From NCBI RefSeq assembly GCF_014931375.1, contig NZ_CP063117.1, positions 806,001 through 870,000 on the forward strand: 64,000 nt of DNA. Reading direction: 5' to 3'. The first letter of the stretch is position 1; every line of letters begins with the position of its first letter. Shown here one piece after another: positions 8,155 through 19,437 of the stretch. The position numbers and the translations under genes were made by a program. The notes under the pieces were generated by a model, which saw only the letters and a list, made by a program, of their open reading frames with translations, was not told where the DNA came from and did no database searches. This stretch comes from Haemophilus parainfluenzae. GTDB lineage: Bacteria; Pseudomonadota; Gammaproteobacteria; Enterobacterales; Pasteurellaceae.

Positions 8155-9756
8155 ATGACCCTATCTTTTATTCTTAGTGTTTTTCCGATCATCCTGTTGA
8201 TCTATTTAATGGTAAAGCGTAATGCATTACCTTCTTATGTTGCATTACCTTGGATTGCAACTCTAGTAATGGGGGTTCATCTTCTTCATTTTAATACCGA
8301 TATAGTGACAATTAGTGCGAATGTGACTGCAGCAATCGTGGCTGTTCAAACACCAATTACTGTTATTTTTGGTGCAATTCTCTTTAACAAATTTTCAGAA
8401 GTATCTGGCGCAACTGATACGATGCGTAAATGGTTAGGCAATATTAATCCAAACCCAGTTGCACAATTAATGATTATCGGTTGGGCATTTGCTTTTATGA
8501 TTGAGGGGGCAAGCGGCTTTGGTACACCAGCAGCGATTGCAGCTCCAATTTTAATGGGGTTAGGTTTTAATCCATTAAAAGTCGCCATGTTAGCTTTAGT
8601 GATGAATTCGGTTCCGGTTTCTTTTGGAGCTGTAGGTACACCAACTTGGTTCGGTTTTGGTCCGTTAAAATTAGATTCAAAATCGATTCTTGAAATTGGT
8701 TCGATGACAGCGTTTGTCCACTCCATTGCGGCATTAGTGATTCCATTGATGGCATTACGCATCATGGTGACCTGGAAAGAAATCCGTCAAAATATTGTTT
8801 TCATTTATATCAGCGTATTCTCTTGCGTGATTCCTTACTTCTTAATTGCACAATTTAACTATGAGTTCCCATCATTAGTTGGTGGCGCAATTGGTCTCTT
8901 TATTTCTGTATTTGTAGCGAATAAAGGTATTGGTTTAGCGAAAGTTGAAAACAAGTTAGATAATAATGCTGTTAGCGCAGGCCAAGTTGCTAAAGCATTA
9001 CTACCAACCGGTTTATTAATTTTATTCTTAATCGTTACACGTATTCCAGAATTAGGCTTAAAAGGCTTAATGAATAACAAAGATGTGTGGTTCTCCACAG
9101 CGTTAGGTTCATTAGGCACATTTGAAGTCAGCAAAGGTTTAATTTTTAGTTTGAAAAATATCTTCGGTTCAGAAGTGAGTGAAAGCTATAAACTTCTTTA
9201 TGTACCTGCGTTAATTCCATTTGTAATTACCGTATTAATTTCATTACCACTTTTCGGAGTGAACTTCAGCAGAACAAAAGGCATTTTTAGTACAAGCTTA
9301 AGCCAAGTAAAAAATCCATTTATTGCCTTAATGGGAGCCTTAGTGATGGTAAACTTGATGTTAGTGGGTGGCGAGCATTCTATGGTAAAAATCATAGGTC
9401 GTACCTTTGCAGAAGTTACCGGTAGTGACTGGACAATCTTCTCATCCTTCTTAGGTGCTGTAGGCGCATTTTTCTCAGGTTCAAATACCGTATCTAACTT
9501 AACATTCGGTAGCGTACAATTATCGACAGCAGAAACTACAGGTTTATCTGTGACTTTAATTCTGGCGTTACAATCAGTCGGTGGTGCGATGGGTAATATG
9601 GTATGTATTAATAATATCGTAGCAGTTTCTTCCGTGTTGAATATTCAAAACAAAGAAGGAACAATCATTAAGACTACGATTGTACCAATGGTCGTTTACG
9701 GTATCATTGCAGCCCTTTGCGCAAGTTTCTTAATTCCGCTATTCTATGCGCTCTAA
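8155..9756 (+). CDS. lctP: L-lactate permease
   Basis: This 533-residue polytopic protein of the LctP/LldP family imports lactate across the inner membrane. Characteristic stretches are EGASGFGTPAAIAAPIL, VPVSFGAVGTPTWFG and FFSGSNTVSNLTFG. AGAGGAG precedes the ATG. The lactate-oxidising lutABC genes follow on the same strand after a hairpin, so uptake and use of host lactate are encoded together. A CRP-like site lies upstream. Confidence 0.95.
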   Translation: MTLSFILSVFPIILLIYLMVKRNALPSYVALPWIATLVMGVHLLHFNTDIVTISANVTAAIVAVQTPITVIFGAILFNKFSEVSGATDTMRKWLGNINPNPVAQLMIIGWAFAFMIEGASGFGTPAAIAAPILMGLGFNPLKVAMLALVMNSVPVSFGAVGTPTWFGFGPLKLDSKSILEIGSMTAFVHSIAALVIPLMALRIMVTWKEIRQNIVFIYISVFSCVIPYFLIAQFNYEFPSLVGGAIGLFISVFVANKGIGLAKVENKLDNNAVSAGQVAKALLPTGLLILFLIVTRIPELGLKGLMNNKDVWFSTALGSLGTFEVSKGLIFSLKNIFGSEVSESYKLLYVPALIPFVITVLISLPLFGVNFSRTKGIFSTSLSQVKNPFIALMGALVMVNLMLVGGEHSMVKIIGRTFAEVTGSDWTIFSSFLGAVGAFFSGSNTVSNLTFGSVQLSTAETTGLSVTLILALQSVGGAMGNMVCINNIVAVSSVLNIQNKEGTIIKTTIVPMVVYGIIAALCASFLIPLFYAL

Positions 9757-9768
9757 AATAGAGGCAAA

Positions 9769-9797
9769 AAGCAACCGCACTTTGTGGGCGGTTGCTT
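9769..9797 (+). terminator. hairpin between lctP and lutA
   Basis: AAGCAACCGC (9769-9778) pairs with GCGGTTGCTT (9788-9797). The following T tract is interrupted (AACTTTTATC), so it may only attenuate transcription into lutABC. Confidence 0.6.
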
Positions 9798-9852
9798 AAC
9801 TTTTATCGAATATTTTACTTTTTATTTTCTATTATTGTTGGAGTAATTATTT

Positions 9853-10584
9853 ATGAACGTAAATTTCTACGTTACTTGTATTGCCGACGTAGTAAAGAGC
9901 GGTGTGGCAAAAAACACTGTATTACTACTGGAAAAACTCGGTTGTAATGTTATCTTCCTTGAAAAACAAGGCTGTTGTGGGCAACCAGCATTAAACAGCG
10001 GTTACACCAAACAAGCCATCCCTGGCATGAAAAACTTAGTCGAAACCTTTGAAGTGAACGATTATCCCATTGTTGCCCCTGCAGGTTCCTGTGTTTATGC
10101 TATCAAAAACTATCCTGACTATTTCACTAAAGCTGGTGAGTTAGGTTGGGCTGAGCGAGCGAAAAAGGTCGTCGCACGTTTCTGTGATTTAACGGATTTC
10201 ATCGTCAATAAATTAGGTGTAACAGATGTTGGCGCCTATTTGCCTGGTAAAGCGGTTTATCATCCTTCTTGTAGTCTTACTCGTAAATTAGGCATTGTTG
10301 ATGAACCAATCGCTCTCTTGAAAGGTGTAAAAGGGTTAGATCTTCTTCCTATTCATAATCAACAAACTTGCTGTGGCTTTGGTGGAACTTTCTCTGTGAA
10401 AATGGCAGAGATTTCTGGCGAAATGGTGAAAGAAAAAGTTGAGCATATTGAAGAGGTTGAACCGCAATATTTAATCGGTGCAGATGTAAGTTGTTTATTA
10501 AATATTGGTGGTCGTTTACAACGCGAAGGCAGCAAGATCAAAGTGATGCACATTGCGGAAGTATTAATGCAAGGGGAGAAATAA
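9853..10584 (+). CDS. lutA: L-lactate utilisation protein A (Fe-S subunit)
   Basis: The 243-residue protein has two CCG-type cysteine-rich blocks: EKQGCCGQPALNSGY near residue 40 and QQTCCGFGGTFSVK near residue 175, plus HPSCSLTRKLG between them. These are the hallmarks of the LutA/YkgE family, related to heterodisulfide reductase subunits, which forms the LutABC complex oxidising L-lactate to pyruvate. lutB starts one base after the stop, so the operon is tight. Confidence 0.92.
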   Translation: MNVNFYVTCIADVVKSGVAKNTVLLLEKLGCNVIFLEKQGCCGQPALNSGYTKQAIPGMKNLVETFEVNDYPIVAPAGSCVYAIKNYPDYFTKAGELGWAERAKKVVARFCDLTDFIVNKLGVTDVGAYLPGKAVYHPSCSLTRKLGIVDEPIALLKGVKGLDLLPIHNQQTCCGFGGTFSVKMAEISGEMVKEKVEHIEEVEPQYLIGADVSCLLNIGGRLQREGSKIKVMHIAEVLMQGEK

Positions 10585-10585
10585 G

Positions 10586-11998
10586 ATGTCATTGAAAACC
10601 AGTAATCTTCCTTTTAAAGCGCGTGTCGATCATGAAGTGCATAACACCATCATGCGTAAAGCGGTGGTGAAAGCTCAAGAAACTATTGGGGCTAACCGTC
10701 AAAAAATGGTGGACGAATTAGGTCATTGGGAAGAATGGCGTGATTTATCTAAACAGATTCGTAACCATGTTTTAGCTAATTTAGATGCTTATTTGTATCA
10801 ATTAAGCGAAAAAGTGATGGAAAATGGCGGTAAAGTGTATTTTGCTGAAACGGCCGAAGAAGCGAGTGCTTATATTCGCAAAGTAGCATTAGAGAAAAAT
10901 GCGAAGAAAATCGTAAAATCCAAATCCATGGTGACAGAAGAAATCGGTTTAAACGAAGTGCTTGAAAAAGAGGGCATGCAAGTGATCGAAACCGATTTGG
11001 GTGAATATCTATTACAAATTTCAGGTGATAAACCATCCCATATCGTTGTGCCTGCAATTCACAAAGATCGTCACCAAATCCGCAAAGATTTATCTGAAAA
11101 ACTCGGCTATGAAGGTGAGGAAACGCCTGAAGATATGACGCGTTTCGTACGTGAAAAAATTCGTCAAGATTTTTTAGAGGCTGATATCGGTATCAGTGGT
11201 TGTAACTTTGCTGTAGCGGAAACCGGCTCAGTTTGTTTAGTGACAAACGAAGGTAACTTACGTTTAGCGACGACCTTACCAAAAACACATATTGCCGTGA
11301 TGGGAATGGAGCGTTTAGCGCCAACTTTCCAAGAGGTGGATGTGTTAATTACGATGCTTGCTCGTAGTGCGGTAGGGGCGAAATTAACTGGTTATAACAC
11401 TTGGTTAACCGGTCCTCGTCTTGCTGGTGAAACCGACGGTCCTGAAGAATTCCATTTGGTTATTGTGGATAATGGCCGTTCAGATATTTTAGCGTCTGAA
11501 TTCCAAGAAGTTTTACGTTGTATCCGTTGCGGTGCTTGTTTGAATACTTGTCCGGCATATCGTCAAATCGGTGGTCATGGATATGGTTCTATTTACCCGG
11601 GGCCAATTGGTGCAGTGATTTCTCCATTATTGGGTGGCTACGATGAGTTTAAAGAATTGCCGTATGCTTGTTCTTTATGTAATGCGTGTAACTCTGTCTG
11701 CCCAGTGCGTATTCCATTAGCGCAGTTAATCTTAAAACACCGTGAGAAAATGGTAGAGTTAGGTAAAACTCCCGCGATGGAACGTTTATCTATTTTTGGT
11801 TTCACCACAGCCAATGCCAACCCAACACTATGGAAAACAGGTGTGAATATCGGTGCAAAATTAGCGGGTAAGCTGATCAAAAATGGGAAAGCACCAATTA
11901 CATTTGGTGCATTGGGTGAATGGACAAAAGCACGAGATTTACCACAAGCAGATGGCGAAAGTTTCCGTCAATGGTTTAATAATAGAGAGAGAGGGTAA
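10586..11998 (+). CDS. lutB: L-lactate utilisation protein B (ferredoxin-type)
   Basis: The 470-residue protein has an N-terminal LUD domain and two 4Fe-4S motifs at about residues 310-370: CIRCGACLNTCP and CSLCNACNSVCP. This is the LutB/YkgF layout; it passes electrons in the lactate oxidation complex. GGGGAGAAATAAG overlaps the end of lutA as SD. The gene sits in the middle of lutABC. Confidence 0.93.
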   Translation: MSLKTSNLPFKARVDHEVHNTIMRKAVVKAQETIGANRQKMVDELGHWEEWRDLSKQIRNHVLANLDAYLYQLSEKVMENGGKVYFAETAEEASAYIRKVALEKNAKKIVKSKSMVTEEIGLNEVLEKEGMQVIETDLGEYLLQISGDKPSHIVVPAIHKDRHQIRKDLSEKLGYEGEETPEDMTRFVREKIRQDFLEADIGISGCNFAVAETGSVCLVTNEGNLRLATTLPKTHIAVMGMERLAPTFQEVDVLITMLARSAVGAKLTGYNTWLTGPRLAGETDGPEEFHLVIVDNGRSDILASEFQEVLRCIRCGACLNTCPAYRQIGGHGYGSIYPGPIGAVISPLLGGYDEFKELPYACSLCNACNSVCPVRIPLAQLILKHREKMVELGKTPAMERLSIFGFTTANANPTLWKTGVNIGAKLAGKLIKNGKAPITFGALGEWTKARDLPQADGESFRQWFNNRERG

Positions 11999-12003
11999 TA
12001 AGC

Positions 12004-12702
12004 ATGGATTTACAAAATCGCGAAAATTTTCTTAATAAATTAGCGGCGAAAATGGGTAAAGCCCGTGCTATCATACCTGAACCGATGGATGTACCAGTCA
12101 ATACATACCCAACTGAGCGTTTAACTCATTTAAGTGCGGTTGATTTAGCGAATGAATTTACCAATTCTGCTAAAACCATGATGGTGGATGTAAATGTGTG
12201 TAGAGAGTCTGATGCAGTACAAACCTTACTTGCTCTCTGTGAAAAATATGGCGGCGGTGATGTTGTGCTTAATTCCGATGAAAGATTGACCGCACTTGGT
12301 ATTCCAGCGGCGCTTGAAGCGAAATATACTTGCCATACATGGTCACCAGAAACGGCACAAGATAATATTAGTTTTTCTGAAAAAGCTAATCTTGGTGTGG
12401 TTTATGCAGAATATGGTTTGGCGGAAACTGGCGGAATCGTCTTATTCTCTAGTGCAGATCGTGGACGTTCAGTGAGTTTATTACCTGAAAAATCGATTGT
12501 TGTTGTACGTAAAAGCCAAGTACTTCCACGTGTTGCACAAGTGGCGAAAGTATTACACGATAAAGCACAACAAGGCGAGCGTATGCCATCTTGTATCAAT
12601 ATTATCTCAGGTCCAAGTTCAACGGCAGATATTGAATTGATTAAAGTGATTGGCGTACATGGCCCAGTAGCAAAAATCTATTTAGTCATTGACGACTTAT
12701 AA
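12004..12702 (+). CDS. lutC: L-lactate utilisation protein C
   Basis: The 232-residue LUD-domain protein matches LutC/YkgG, the third component of the lactate oxidation complex. Conserved blocks are YAEYGLAETGGIVLFSS and MPSCINIISGPSSTADIEL, the latter typical of the family C-terminus. It starts five bases after the lutB stop and is followed by a strong terminator, so it closes the operon. Confidence 0.92.
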   Translation: MDLQNRENFLNKLAAKMGKARAIIPEPMDVPVNTYPTERLTHLSAVDLANEFTNSAKTMMVDVNVCRESDAVQTLLALCEKYGGGDVVLNSDERLTALGIPAALEAKYTCHTWSPETAQDNISFSEKANLGVVYAEYGLAETGGIVLFSSADRGRSVSLLPEKSIVVVRKSQVLPRVAQVAKVLHDKAQQGERMPSCINIISGPSSTADIELIKVIGVHGPVAKIYLVIDDL

Positions 12703-12718
12703 GAATCATCCATGATGA

Positions 12719-12750
12719 AAAGAGAGAACTACAATGTTCTCTCTTTTTTT
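12719..12750 (+). terminator. terminator of lutABC
   Basis: AAAGAGAGAAC (12719-12729) pairs with GTTCTCTCTTT (12736-12746), followed by a T run. Confidence 0.9.
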
Positions 12751-12799
12751 ATTTTTTTAAAATCCGCTATAATTCTGAAAAACTCACGAATTGAATATT

Positions 12800-13918
12800 A
12801 TGACTTATTATCTTGGCATTATGTCGGGCACCAGTCTTGATGGTGTCGATATTGCTCTTACTGACATCCATTCGAATCAAACCAAATTAATTGCGGCCGA
12901 TTTCACGCCGATGCCAGCAAATTTACGTGAAAAAGTGACCGCACTTATTCAATCTGGCGAAACCACTTTACAGGCTCTAGGGGAGCTTGATCATCAATTT
13001 GGCTTGCTTTATGCCGATTGCGTAAATGCCTTTTTACGTAAACACCAGTTAAAGCCAGAACAGATTGAAGCCATTGGCTGTCATGGACAAACAGTGTGGC
13101 ATTCCCCAAAAGGTCAATTTCCGTTTACCATGCAAATCGGTGATATGAATTTATTAGCCGCTAAAACAGGCATTACGGTCGTAGGTGATTTGCGCCGTAA
13201 AGATATGGCGTTTGGTGGACAAGGTGCGCCTTTGGTACCCGCTTTTCATCAAGCGGTCTTTTTTGATCCTCATTGGGCAACAGTGGTGCTGAATATTGGC
13301 GGTATTAGCAATGTATCGTTATTGATACCCGAACAGCCAGTCATTGGCTTTGATACGGGAACGGGTAATACCTTGCTTGACCAATGGATCGAAAAACATC
13401 AAGGCAAAGCCTACGACCAAAATGGTGAATGGGCATCTTCAGGTCAAGTGAATTCAACCTTGTTAGAAGCTTTATTAGATGAGGATTTTTTTCAACTCCC
13501 TCTACCGAAAAGCACGGGGCGTGAATTATTTAATCTAACTTGGTTAGAGAATAAAATTCAAAAAATAGCAGCCAAAACAACCGCACTTTTACCACAAGAT
13601 GTGCAAGCCACTTTGGCTGAATTTACCGTGCAAAGTATTGTTTTAGCCCTTAATAATATTCAGACGACATTACCATGTCTATTACTTGTTTGTGGCGGAG
13701 GTGCTAAAAATCAGGCGATCATGAATGGCTTAAAACAGGCGTTGCCAACTTGGCGTATTCAACTGACGACTGAATTAGAGCTTGATATCGATTATGTGGA
13801 AGCGGCAGCTTTTGCTTGGTTGGCTTATCGTCGTATGCATAATTTGCCGGCTAATTTGCCGAGTGTGACGGGCGCCACAAGTGCGGTCAGTTTAGGGGCG
13901 ATTTTTCCAAAGGAATAA
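12800..13918 (+). CDS. anmK: anhydro-N-acetylmuramic acid kinase
   Basis: AnmK opens the anhydro ring of anhMurNAc and phosphorylates it to MurNAc-6-P in cell-wall recycling. The N-terminal [18 protein letters not shown] is the family ATP-binding motif. I chose the ATG at 12800 (372 residues) over a TTG nine bases upstream, which would add only [15 protein letters not shown] and [14 protein letters not shown] are further conserved kinase blocks. murQ, the next enzyme, begins three bases after the stop. Confidence 0.95.
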   Translation: MTYYLGIMSGTSLDGVDIALTDIHSNQTKLIAADFTPMPANLREKVTALIQSGETTLQALGELDHQFGLLYADCVNAFLRKHQLKPEQIEAIGCHGQTVWHSPKGQFPFTMQIGDMNLLAAKTGITVVGDLRRKDMAFGGQGAPLVPAFHQAVFFDPHWATVVLNIGGISNVSLLIPEQPVIGFDTGTGNTLLDQWIEKHQGKAYDQNGEWASSGQVNSTLLEALLDEDFFQLPLPKSTGRELFNLTWLENKIQKIAAKTTALLPQDVQATLAEFTVQSIVLALNNIQTTLPCLLLVCGGGAKNQAIMNGLKQALPTWRIQLTTELELDIDYVEAAAFAWLAYRRMHNLPANLPSVTGATSAVSLGAIFPKE

Positions 13919-14830
<912 letters not shown>

Positions 14831-14838
14831 GCAAAAAT

Positions 14839-14867
14839 AAAACGCTAGGCATCAAACCTAGCGTTTT
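14839..14867. terminator. terminator between murQ and pgm
   Basis: AAAACGCTAGG (14839-14849) pairs with CCTAGCGTTTT (14857-14867). T runs on both strands suit the convergent genes. Confidence 0.88.
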
Positions 14868-14890
14868 TTATTATTTAATAGTTTGCTCAA

Positions 14891-16549
14891 TTAGCAATCT
14901 TGTTTGCCGTAAGCATCTTGACGCAGAATTTGGCGAACGCCTTCATCAAATTGAGCTAAAACTTGATCCGCGTCTTTTGGATCTTTACCGCGAGCATCAA
15001 GATAGAACTTGATTTTTGGCTCAGTACCAGATGGGCGAACGATTAAGCGGCTACCGTTTTCTAGTACGAATACGAGGATGTCGCTTTGGCGATCAGTTTT
15101 AGTGTGGTCGATGAATTGTGCCACTTTAACACCACCTACTTCAGCTGGAGGCGTGTTACGAAGTGCAGTCATTAATTTACCAATTTCAGATAAATCGCTT
15201 ACACGGATAGAAATTTGGCCGCTTACATAAGCACCGAATTCTTGTGTGAAGTCATTGGCATAATCCGCTAAGGTTTTGCCTTGTGCTTTTAAATGACGCA
15301 CTAAATCTAAGAATACGATCGCCGCTGAAATACCGTCTTTATCGCGTACTTTATCTGGGTCTACTAAGTAACCAAGCGCTTCTTCGAAACCGAATAATAA
15401 GCCTTGAACTTTACCGATGTATTTGAAACCGGTTAAGGTTTCTTCTGATTGGAAGCCGTATTTTTTCGCAATTTCAGCAAGTGCAGGAGAAGACACTAAA
15501 GAACACGCTAATACGCCTTTCTCACCTTTTGCATGATATTGTTTTGCTAAATACCAACCTAAGAAACAGCCTACTACGTTGCCGTGTAAAGATTTCCAGT
15601 TACCTTGTGCATCTGGAACAGCCACCGCTAAACGGTCTGCATCTGGGTCATTAGCAATAATGAATTCTGCATTGTGTTCTTTTGCTACTTTAATGGCTAA
15701 ATCTAATGCACCTTTTTCTTCCGGGTTAGGGAAGTTTACTGTTGGGAATGTGCCATCTGGCCATACTTGTTCAGCCACAATATGAGGTTGTGGAAGACCT
15801 GCTTTGGTTAAGGTTTTGCTTAATACTTCATAGCCTACACCGTGCATCGCGGTATAAACGTAGTTAATGTCTGCTTGAGGTTCTTTAGCAAGAGAAGCGG
15901 TTTTTTCAATATAAGCGTTAACCACTTCATCATCTAGCACAACATAATCTTGACTACGTGGTAAATCTTTTACATTGCCTGCTGCTACTTTGTCGATTAA
16001 TGCCGCGATATCTTTATCTGCAGGAGAAACGATTTGGCCACCGCCGTTCGCTTTACCCAAATAAACTTTATAACCATTATCTTCTGGTGGGTTGTGACTT
16101 GCAGTCACCATGACACCTGCGGTGGTATCAAAATATTGGATTGCGTAAGCTAATACTGGCGTTGGTAATTTACGTGGAAGTAAATAAGCTTTCACGCCTG
16201 CACCCGCCATGATTTCAGCGGTATCACGTGCGAAAACATCAGAGTTTTTACGACCATCGTAACCAATCACGATGGAAGGTTGTTTGTCGTAATCTTTTAA
16301 ATAATCTGCTAAACCGCCCGCAGCTTGTGCCACTAAAACACGGTTCATACCCATAGGGCCTGCTTGTAATGGTCCACGAAGCCCCGCAGTACCAAATTGT
16401 AAACGGCCACTAAAGCGAGCTTGTAATTCAGATTGTGCTTTTTCATCACCATTTTTCGCCGCCGTTAAAAGTGCGGTTAATTCTGCGTGAGTTTCTGCAT
16501 CAGGATCTTGATTTAACCAGTTTTGTGCAATATCAAAAAGCGTTGTCAT
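14891..16549 (-). CDS. phosphoglucomutase/phosphomannomutase
   Basis: This 552-residue alpha-D-phosphohexomutase interconverts hexose 1- and 6-phosphates. TASHNP near residue 148 holds the phosphoserine; NDPDADRLAV near residue 300 is the metal-binding loop; RPSGTEPKIKFYL near the C-terminus is the phosphate-binding loop. Its length and the N-terminal AQNWLNQDPDAETHAELTAL resemble the PGM2-like class rather than the shorter ManB/GlmM proteins. Glucose- versus mannose-phosphate preference cannot be read from the sequence. AAGGAG precedes the ATG. Confidence 0.88.
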   Translation of the reverse strand: MTTLFDIAQNWLNQDPDAETHAELTALLTAAKNGDEKAQSELQARFSGRLQFGTAGLRGPLQAGPMGMNRVLVAQAAGGLADYLKDYDKQPSIVIGYDGRKNSDVFARDTAEIMAGAGVKAYLLPRKLPTPVLAYAIQYFDTTAGVMVTASHNPPEDNGYKVYLGKANGGGQIVSPADKDIAALIDKVAAGNVKDLPRSQDYVVLDDEVVNAYIEKTASLAKEPQADINYVYTAMHGVGYEVLSKTLTKAGLPQPHIVAEQVWPDGTFPTVNFPNPEEKGALDLAIKVAKEHNAEFIIANDPDADRLAVAVPDAQGNWKSLHGNVVGCFLGWYLAKQYHAKGEKGVLACSLVSSPALAEIAKKYGFQSEETLTGFKYIGKVQGLLFGFEEALGYLVDPDKVRDKDGISAAIVFLDLVRHLKAQGKTLADYANDFTQEFGAYVSGQISIRVSDLSEIGKLMTALRNTPPAEVGGVKVAQFIDHTKTDRQSDILVFVLENGSRLIVRPSGTEPKIKFYLDARGKDPKDADQVLAQFDEGVRQILRQDAYGKQDC

Positions 16550-16680
16550 GATGTTTTCTCCTTGTAAAAACTAATTCTTGTTAGACTAGCTGAAAATGAC
16601 TTTAATTTAAATGACTATTTTGCTTTTTTACTGAAAATTTAAGCTTTTTTTGATCGCAACCGTTTTCTCTTGATATAAAA

Positions 16681-16704
16681 ACGGCGTAAAAATATTTACG
16701 CCGT
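16681..16704 (-). terminator. terminator of the 16.7-17.3 kb lipoprotein gene
   Basis: ACGGCGTAAA (16681-16690) pairs with TTTACGCCGT (16695-16704). On the minus strand a T run follows. Confidence 0.8.
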
Positions 16705-16738
16705 GAGAGTGATATAAATTTATATAAAATAATAAAAA

Positions 16739-17308
16739 TTAGAGAAGAAGGGCAGAACCCCATTTAATAATATCAAAGAAGAATTTGTTTTGATTGGTTG
16801 CAATACCATCACCCGTTTTCTTCAATGTGCCGTCATCATTTTTCGTTTCATCTACCATGCCATTTACATACTGGCCTTTCACCACATCTAAGTCTTCTTT
16901 TGCCTGAGTACGTAAGATTTGGCAAGCTTTTGGTTCTAATGCATCGACATCACCAATTTCTGCGCGGAATTTCTTAAATTGATAGGTTGCATAATTCATC
17001 GATTTTTCATCTTTTTGAATCATTTTTACATAATCTTCACCGATGATTTTTTCTAACGGATAGAAAAAGACATATTGGGAATGAATATAGCTATCTTCTT
17101 TGGCAAAATGTTGTTGCTGAATACGAGTTAAATTTGGATAGATACATTGCTCAGCTTGTTTACTTGCTGTAGCCCATGCTTTCGCATTCTCATCTGAAAG
17201 GAGATAATCAGCTTGTGCGAATTCAGCAGGAATAGTTGATTGTGATGAACCAAATAAACTACAAGCATTCAATAACATGATGCTGCTTAAAAAAATAATT
17301 TTTTTCAC
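16739..17308 (-). CDS. small lipoprotein of unknown function
   Basis: The 189-residue protein has a signal peptide [16 protein letters not shown] with lipobox LNAC (Cys16). The start is GTG, preceded by AAGGAAATTTAA. The mature part is mostly helical and has two further cysteines, in QCIYPNL and KACQILR, which could form a disulfide. I do not recognise a characterised family; it could belong to a DUF5358-like Pasteurellaceae family, but I cannot confirm that. It is monocistronic, divergent from menB, with its own terminator. Confidence 0.7.
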   Translation of the reverse strand: MKKIIFLSSIMLLNACSLFGSSQSTIPAEFAQADYLLSDENAKAWATASKQAEQCIYPNLTRIQQQHFAKEDSYIHSQYVFFYPLEKIIGEDYVKMIQKDEKSMNYATYQFKKFRAEIGDVDALEPKACQILRTQAKEDLDVVKGQYVNGMVDETKNDDGTLKKTGDGIATNQNKFFFDIIKWGSALLL

Positions 17309-17420
17309 TTAAATTTCCTTATAACATCTAGAATGGCAAAATTTTAACAACAACAATCTGATTGTAAAGTGATTCTCTAATTGAGAAGTGATTTTCTTTC
17401 CCGAACTAAAAAACTTCCGC

Positions 17421-17426
17421 TATAAT
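17421..17426 (+). promoter_or_regulatory. menB -10 box overlapping an uptake signal
   Basis: TATAAT (17421-17426) is followed directly by GACCGCACTTT, so transcription would start inside a USS. The -35 is poor (TTTCCC region). The ATG formed by TATAATG is not the start of menB. Confidence 0.5.
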
Positions 17427-17460
17427 GACCGCACTTTTTACACTTATAAAGGAAAGAACA

Positions 17461-18318
17461 ATGCAAAATCCAAAAGATGATGTTTTATATGCACCAGTTG
17501 AGTGGGTTGATCATAGCGAAGGTTATACTGATATCCGTTTCCACAAATCGACTGATGGTATTGCAAAAATCACGATTAACCGTCCGGAAGTGCGTAATGC
17601 ATTTCGTCCGCAAACAGTCAAAGAAATGATCCATGCTTTTTCTAACGCGCGTTTCGATGAAAAAATTGGCGTGATTGTGTTAACCGGTGAAGGCGAAAAA
17701 GCATTCTGTTCTGGTGGTGACCAAAAAATTCGTGGTGACTACGGCGGTTACAAAGATGAAAGCGGTGTGCATCACTTAAATGTATTGGATTTCCAACGTG
17801 ATATTCGTACTTGTCCAAAACCAGTGGTGGCAATGGTCGCAGGTTATGCGATTGGTGGTGGTCACGTACTTCATATGTTATGTGATTTAACTATTGCGGC
17901 AGACAATGCGATTTTCGGTCAAACTGGTCCTAAAGTCGGTTCATTTGATGGTGGCTGGGGCGCAAGCTATATGGCACGTTTAGTGGGGCAGAAAAAAGCC
18001 CGCGAAATTTGGTTCTTATGCCGTCAATATAATGCACAAGAAGCATTAGATATGGGCTTAGTGAATACTGTTGTACCTTATGCAGATTTAGAAAAAGAAA
18101 CTGTGCGTTGGTGCCGTGAAATGTTACGTAACAGCCCAATTGCATTACGTTGCTTAAAAGCCGCATTAAATGCAGACTGTGATGGTCAATCAGGTTTACA
18201 AGAGCTCGCAGGTAATGCAACCATGTTGTTCTATATGACTGAAGAAGGTCAAGAAGGTCGTAACGCGTTTAACGAAAAACGCGCACCAGACTTCAGCAAA
18301 TTCAGACGTAATCCTTAA
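17461..18318 (+). CDS. menB: 1,4-dihydroxy-2-naphthoyl-CoA synthase
   Basis: MenB, a crotonase-fold enzyme, closes the second ring in menaquinone synthesis by converting o-succinylbenzoyl-CoA to DHNA-CoA. The ATG at 17461 (285 residues, as in E. coli) has AAAGGAAAG as SD; an in-frame ATG 36 bases upstream is created by a USS next to the -10 box. [31 protein letters not shown] and [20 protein letters not shown] are MenB-specific blocks. menC follows after a USS hairpin. Confidence 0.96.
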   Translation: MQNPKDDVLYAPVEWVDHSEGYTDIRFHKSTDGIAKITINRPEVRNAFRPQTVKEMIHAFSNARFDEKIGVIVLTGEGEKAFCSGGDQKIRGDYGGYKDESGVHHLNVLDFQRDIRTCPKPVVAMVAGYAIGGGHVLHMLCDLTIAADNAIFGQTGPKVGSFDGGWGASYMARLVGQKKAREIWFLCRQYNAQEALDMGLVNTVVPYADLEKETVRWCREMLRNSPIALRCLKAALNADCDGQSGLQELAGNATMLFYMTEEGQEGRNAFNEKRAPDFSKFRRNP

Positions 18319-18328
18319 TTTGAACATG

Positions 18329-18368
18329 AAAGTGCGGTTAGAAATCTGTGTGTTTTTAACCGCACTTT
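18329..18368 (+). terminator. USS-pair hairpin between menB and menC
   Basis: AAAGTGCGGTTA (18329-18340) pairs with TAACCGCACTTT (18357-18368), two inverted uptake signals. The tail is short (TTG), so read-through to menC is plausible. Confidence 0.65.
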
Positions 18369-18387
18369 TGTCATCAAGGAGAATAAG

Positions 18388-19377
18388 ATGGAAACCAAAT
18401 CATTTAATCTTTATCGTTATTCTATTCCCGTCGATAGTCAGTTGATTTTACGTGGACGTTTTTTAAAACGCCGTGAAGGCTTGATTGTGCGTGTTGCTTG
18501 CAGTCGTGATGGATGGGGAGAAATTGCACCTTTACCTGGTTTTAGCGAGGAAACCATCGAGCAAGCGCAAGAGCAAGCTATTGAATGGCTGACGAATTGG
18601 TGTCATGCAAGTTGTGAAGCACCAAGAGTCCCCCTTGATGGTTGTTATCCTTCTGTTGCTTTCGGTATTAGCACAGCGATGGATGAGATGAAACGTTATT
18701 TAAATGAGGAAGGTAACTATCATACGGCACCGTTGTGCTATGGCGATCCTGATGAGTTATATGCAGAACTGAATCAAATGCCAGGTGATAAAGTCGCTAA
18801 AATTAAAGTCGGCATGTATGAAGCTAATCGTGATGGCTTGATTACGGATATGTTTCTTGAAGCCATTCCTGATTTGCAATTACGTCTAGATGCGAATCGT
18901 CAATGGACCTTGGAAAAGGCGTTAAAATTTGCGGAGAAAGTAAAACTACAACATCGTTCTCGCATTCAATTTTTGGAAGAACCTTGTAAAACCCGTGAAG
19001 AAAGCCGCCAGTTTGCTGCTCAAACAGGTATTAATATTGCTTGGGATGAAAGTGTGCGAGAGCCAGATTTTCTTTTAGAAAAAGAACCTCACTTAAGCGC
19101 CATTGTGATTAAACCAACATTGATTGGCTCGCTGCAAGATTGTCAAAAGCTGATTGCACAAGCGCATAGCTTAGGCATAAAAGCGGTGATCAGCTCGAGT
19201 ATTGAAAGTAGCCTTGGATTGACGCAACTCGCTCGTATCGCTGCGCAATATACGCCTAACGTGATGCCTGGATTAGATACATTGAATTTGATGCAACATC
19301 AGGTATTACGAGCATGGCCGGGCTCAGATTTACCGTTAATTGATCTAAATTCAGAATTTATTACCAAAATTATCTAG
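18388..19377 (+). CDS. menC: o-succinylbenzoate synthase
   Basis: The 329-residue enolase-superfamily dehydratase makes o-succinylbenzoate from SHCHC in menaquinone synthesis. KIKVGM (catalytic Lys), LRLDANRQW and FLEEP (metal ligands), and VIKPTLIGS with [11 protein letters not shown] are in the expected order. AAGGAGAATAAG precedes the ATG. It works directly before the CoA ligase step that feeds MenB; menE is not in this window. Confidence 0.95.
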   Translation: METKSFNLYRYSIPVDSQLILRGRFLKRREGLIVRVACSRDGWGEIAPLPGFSEETIEQAQEQAIEWLTNWCHASCEAPRVPLDGCYPSVAFGISTAMDEMKRYLNEEGNYHTAPLCYGDPDELYAELNQMPGDKVAKIKVGMYEANRDGLITDMFLEAIPDLQLRLDANRQWTLEKALKFAEKVKLQHRSRIQFLEEPCKTREESRQFAAQTGINIAWDESVREPDFLLEKEPHLSAIVIKPTLIGSLQDCQKLIAQAHSLGIKAVISSSIESSLGLTQLARIAAQYTPNVMPGLDTLNLMQHQVLRAWPGSDLPLIDLNSEFITKII

Positions 19378-19437
19378 AGATACGACCACCATTACACAAA
19401 AAATCGCTATAATTCGCACAAGTTAAAGGATGTGAAA

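Noticed and set aside
17425..17460. Longer menB N-terminus
   Set aside because: The ATG is part of TATAATG at the -10 box and a USS; AAAGGAAAG supports the start at 17461.
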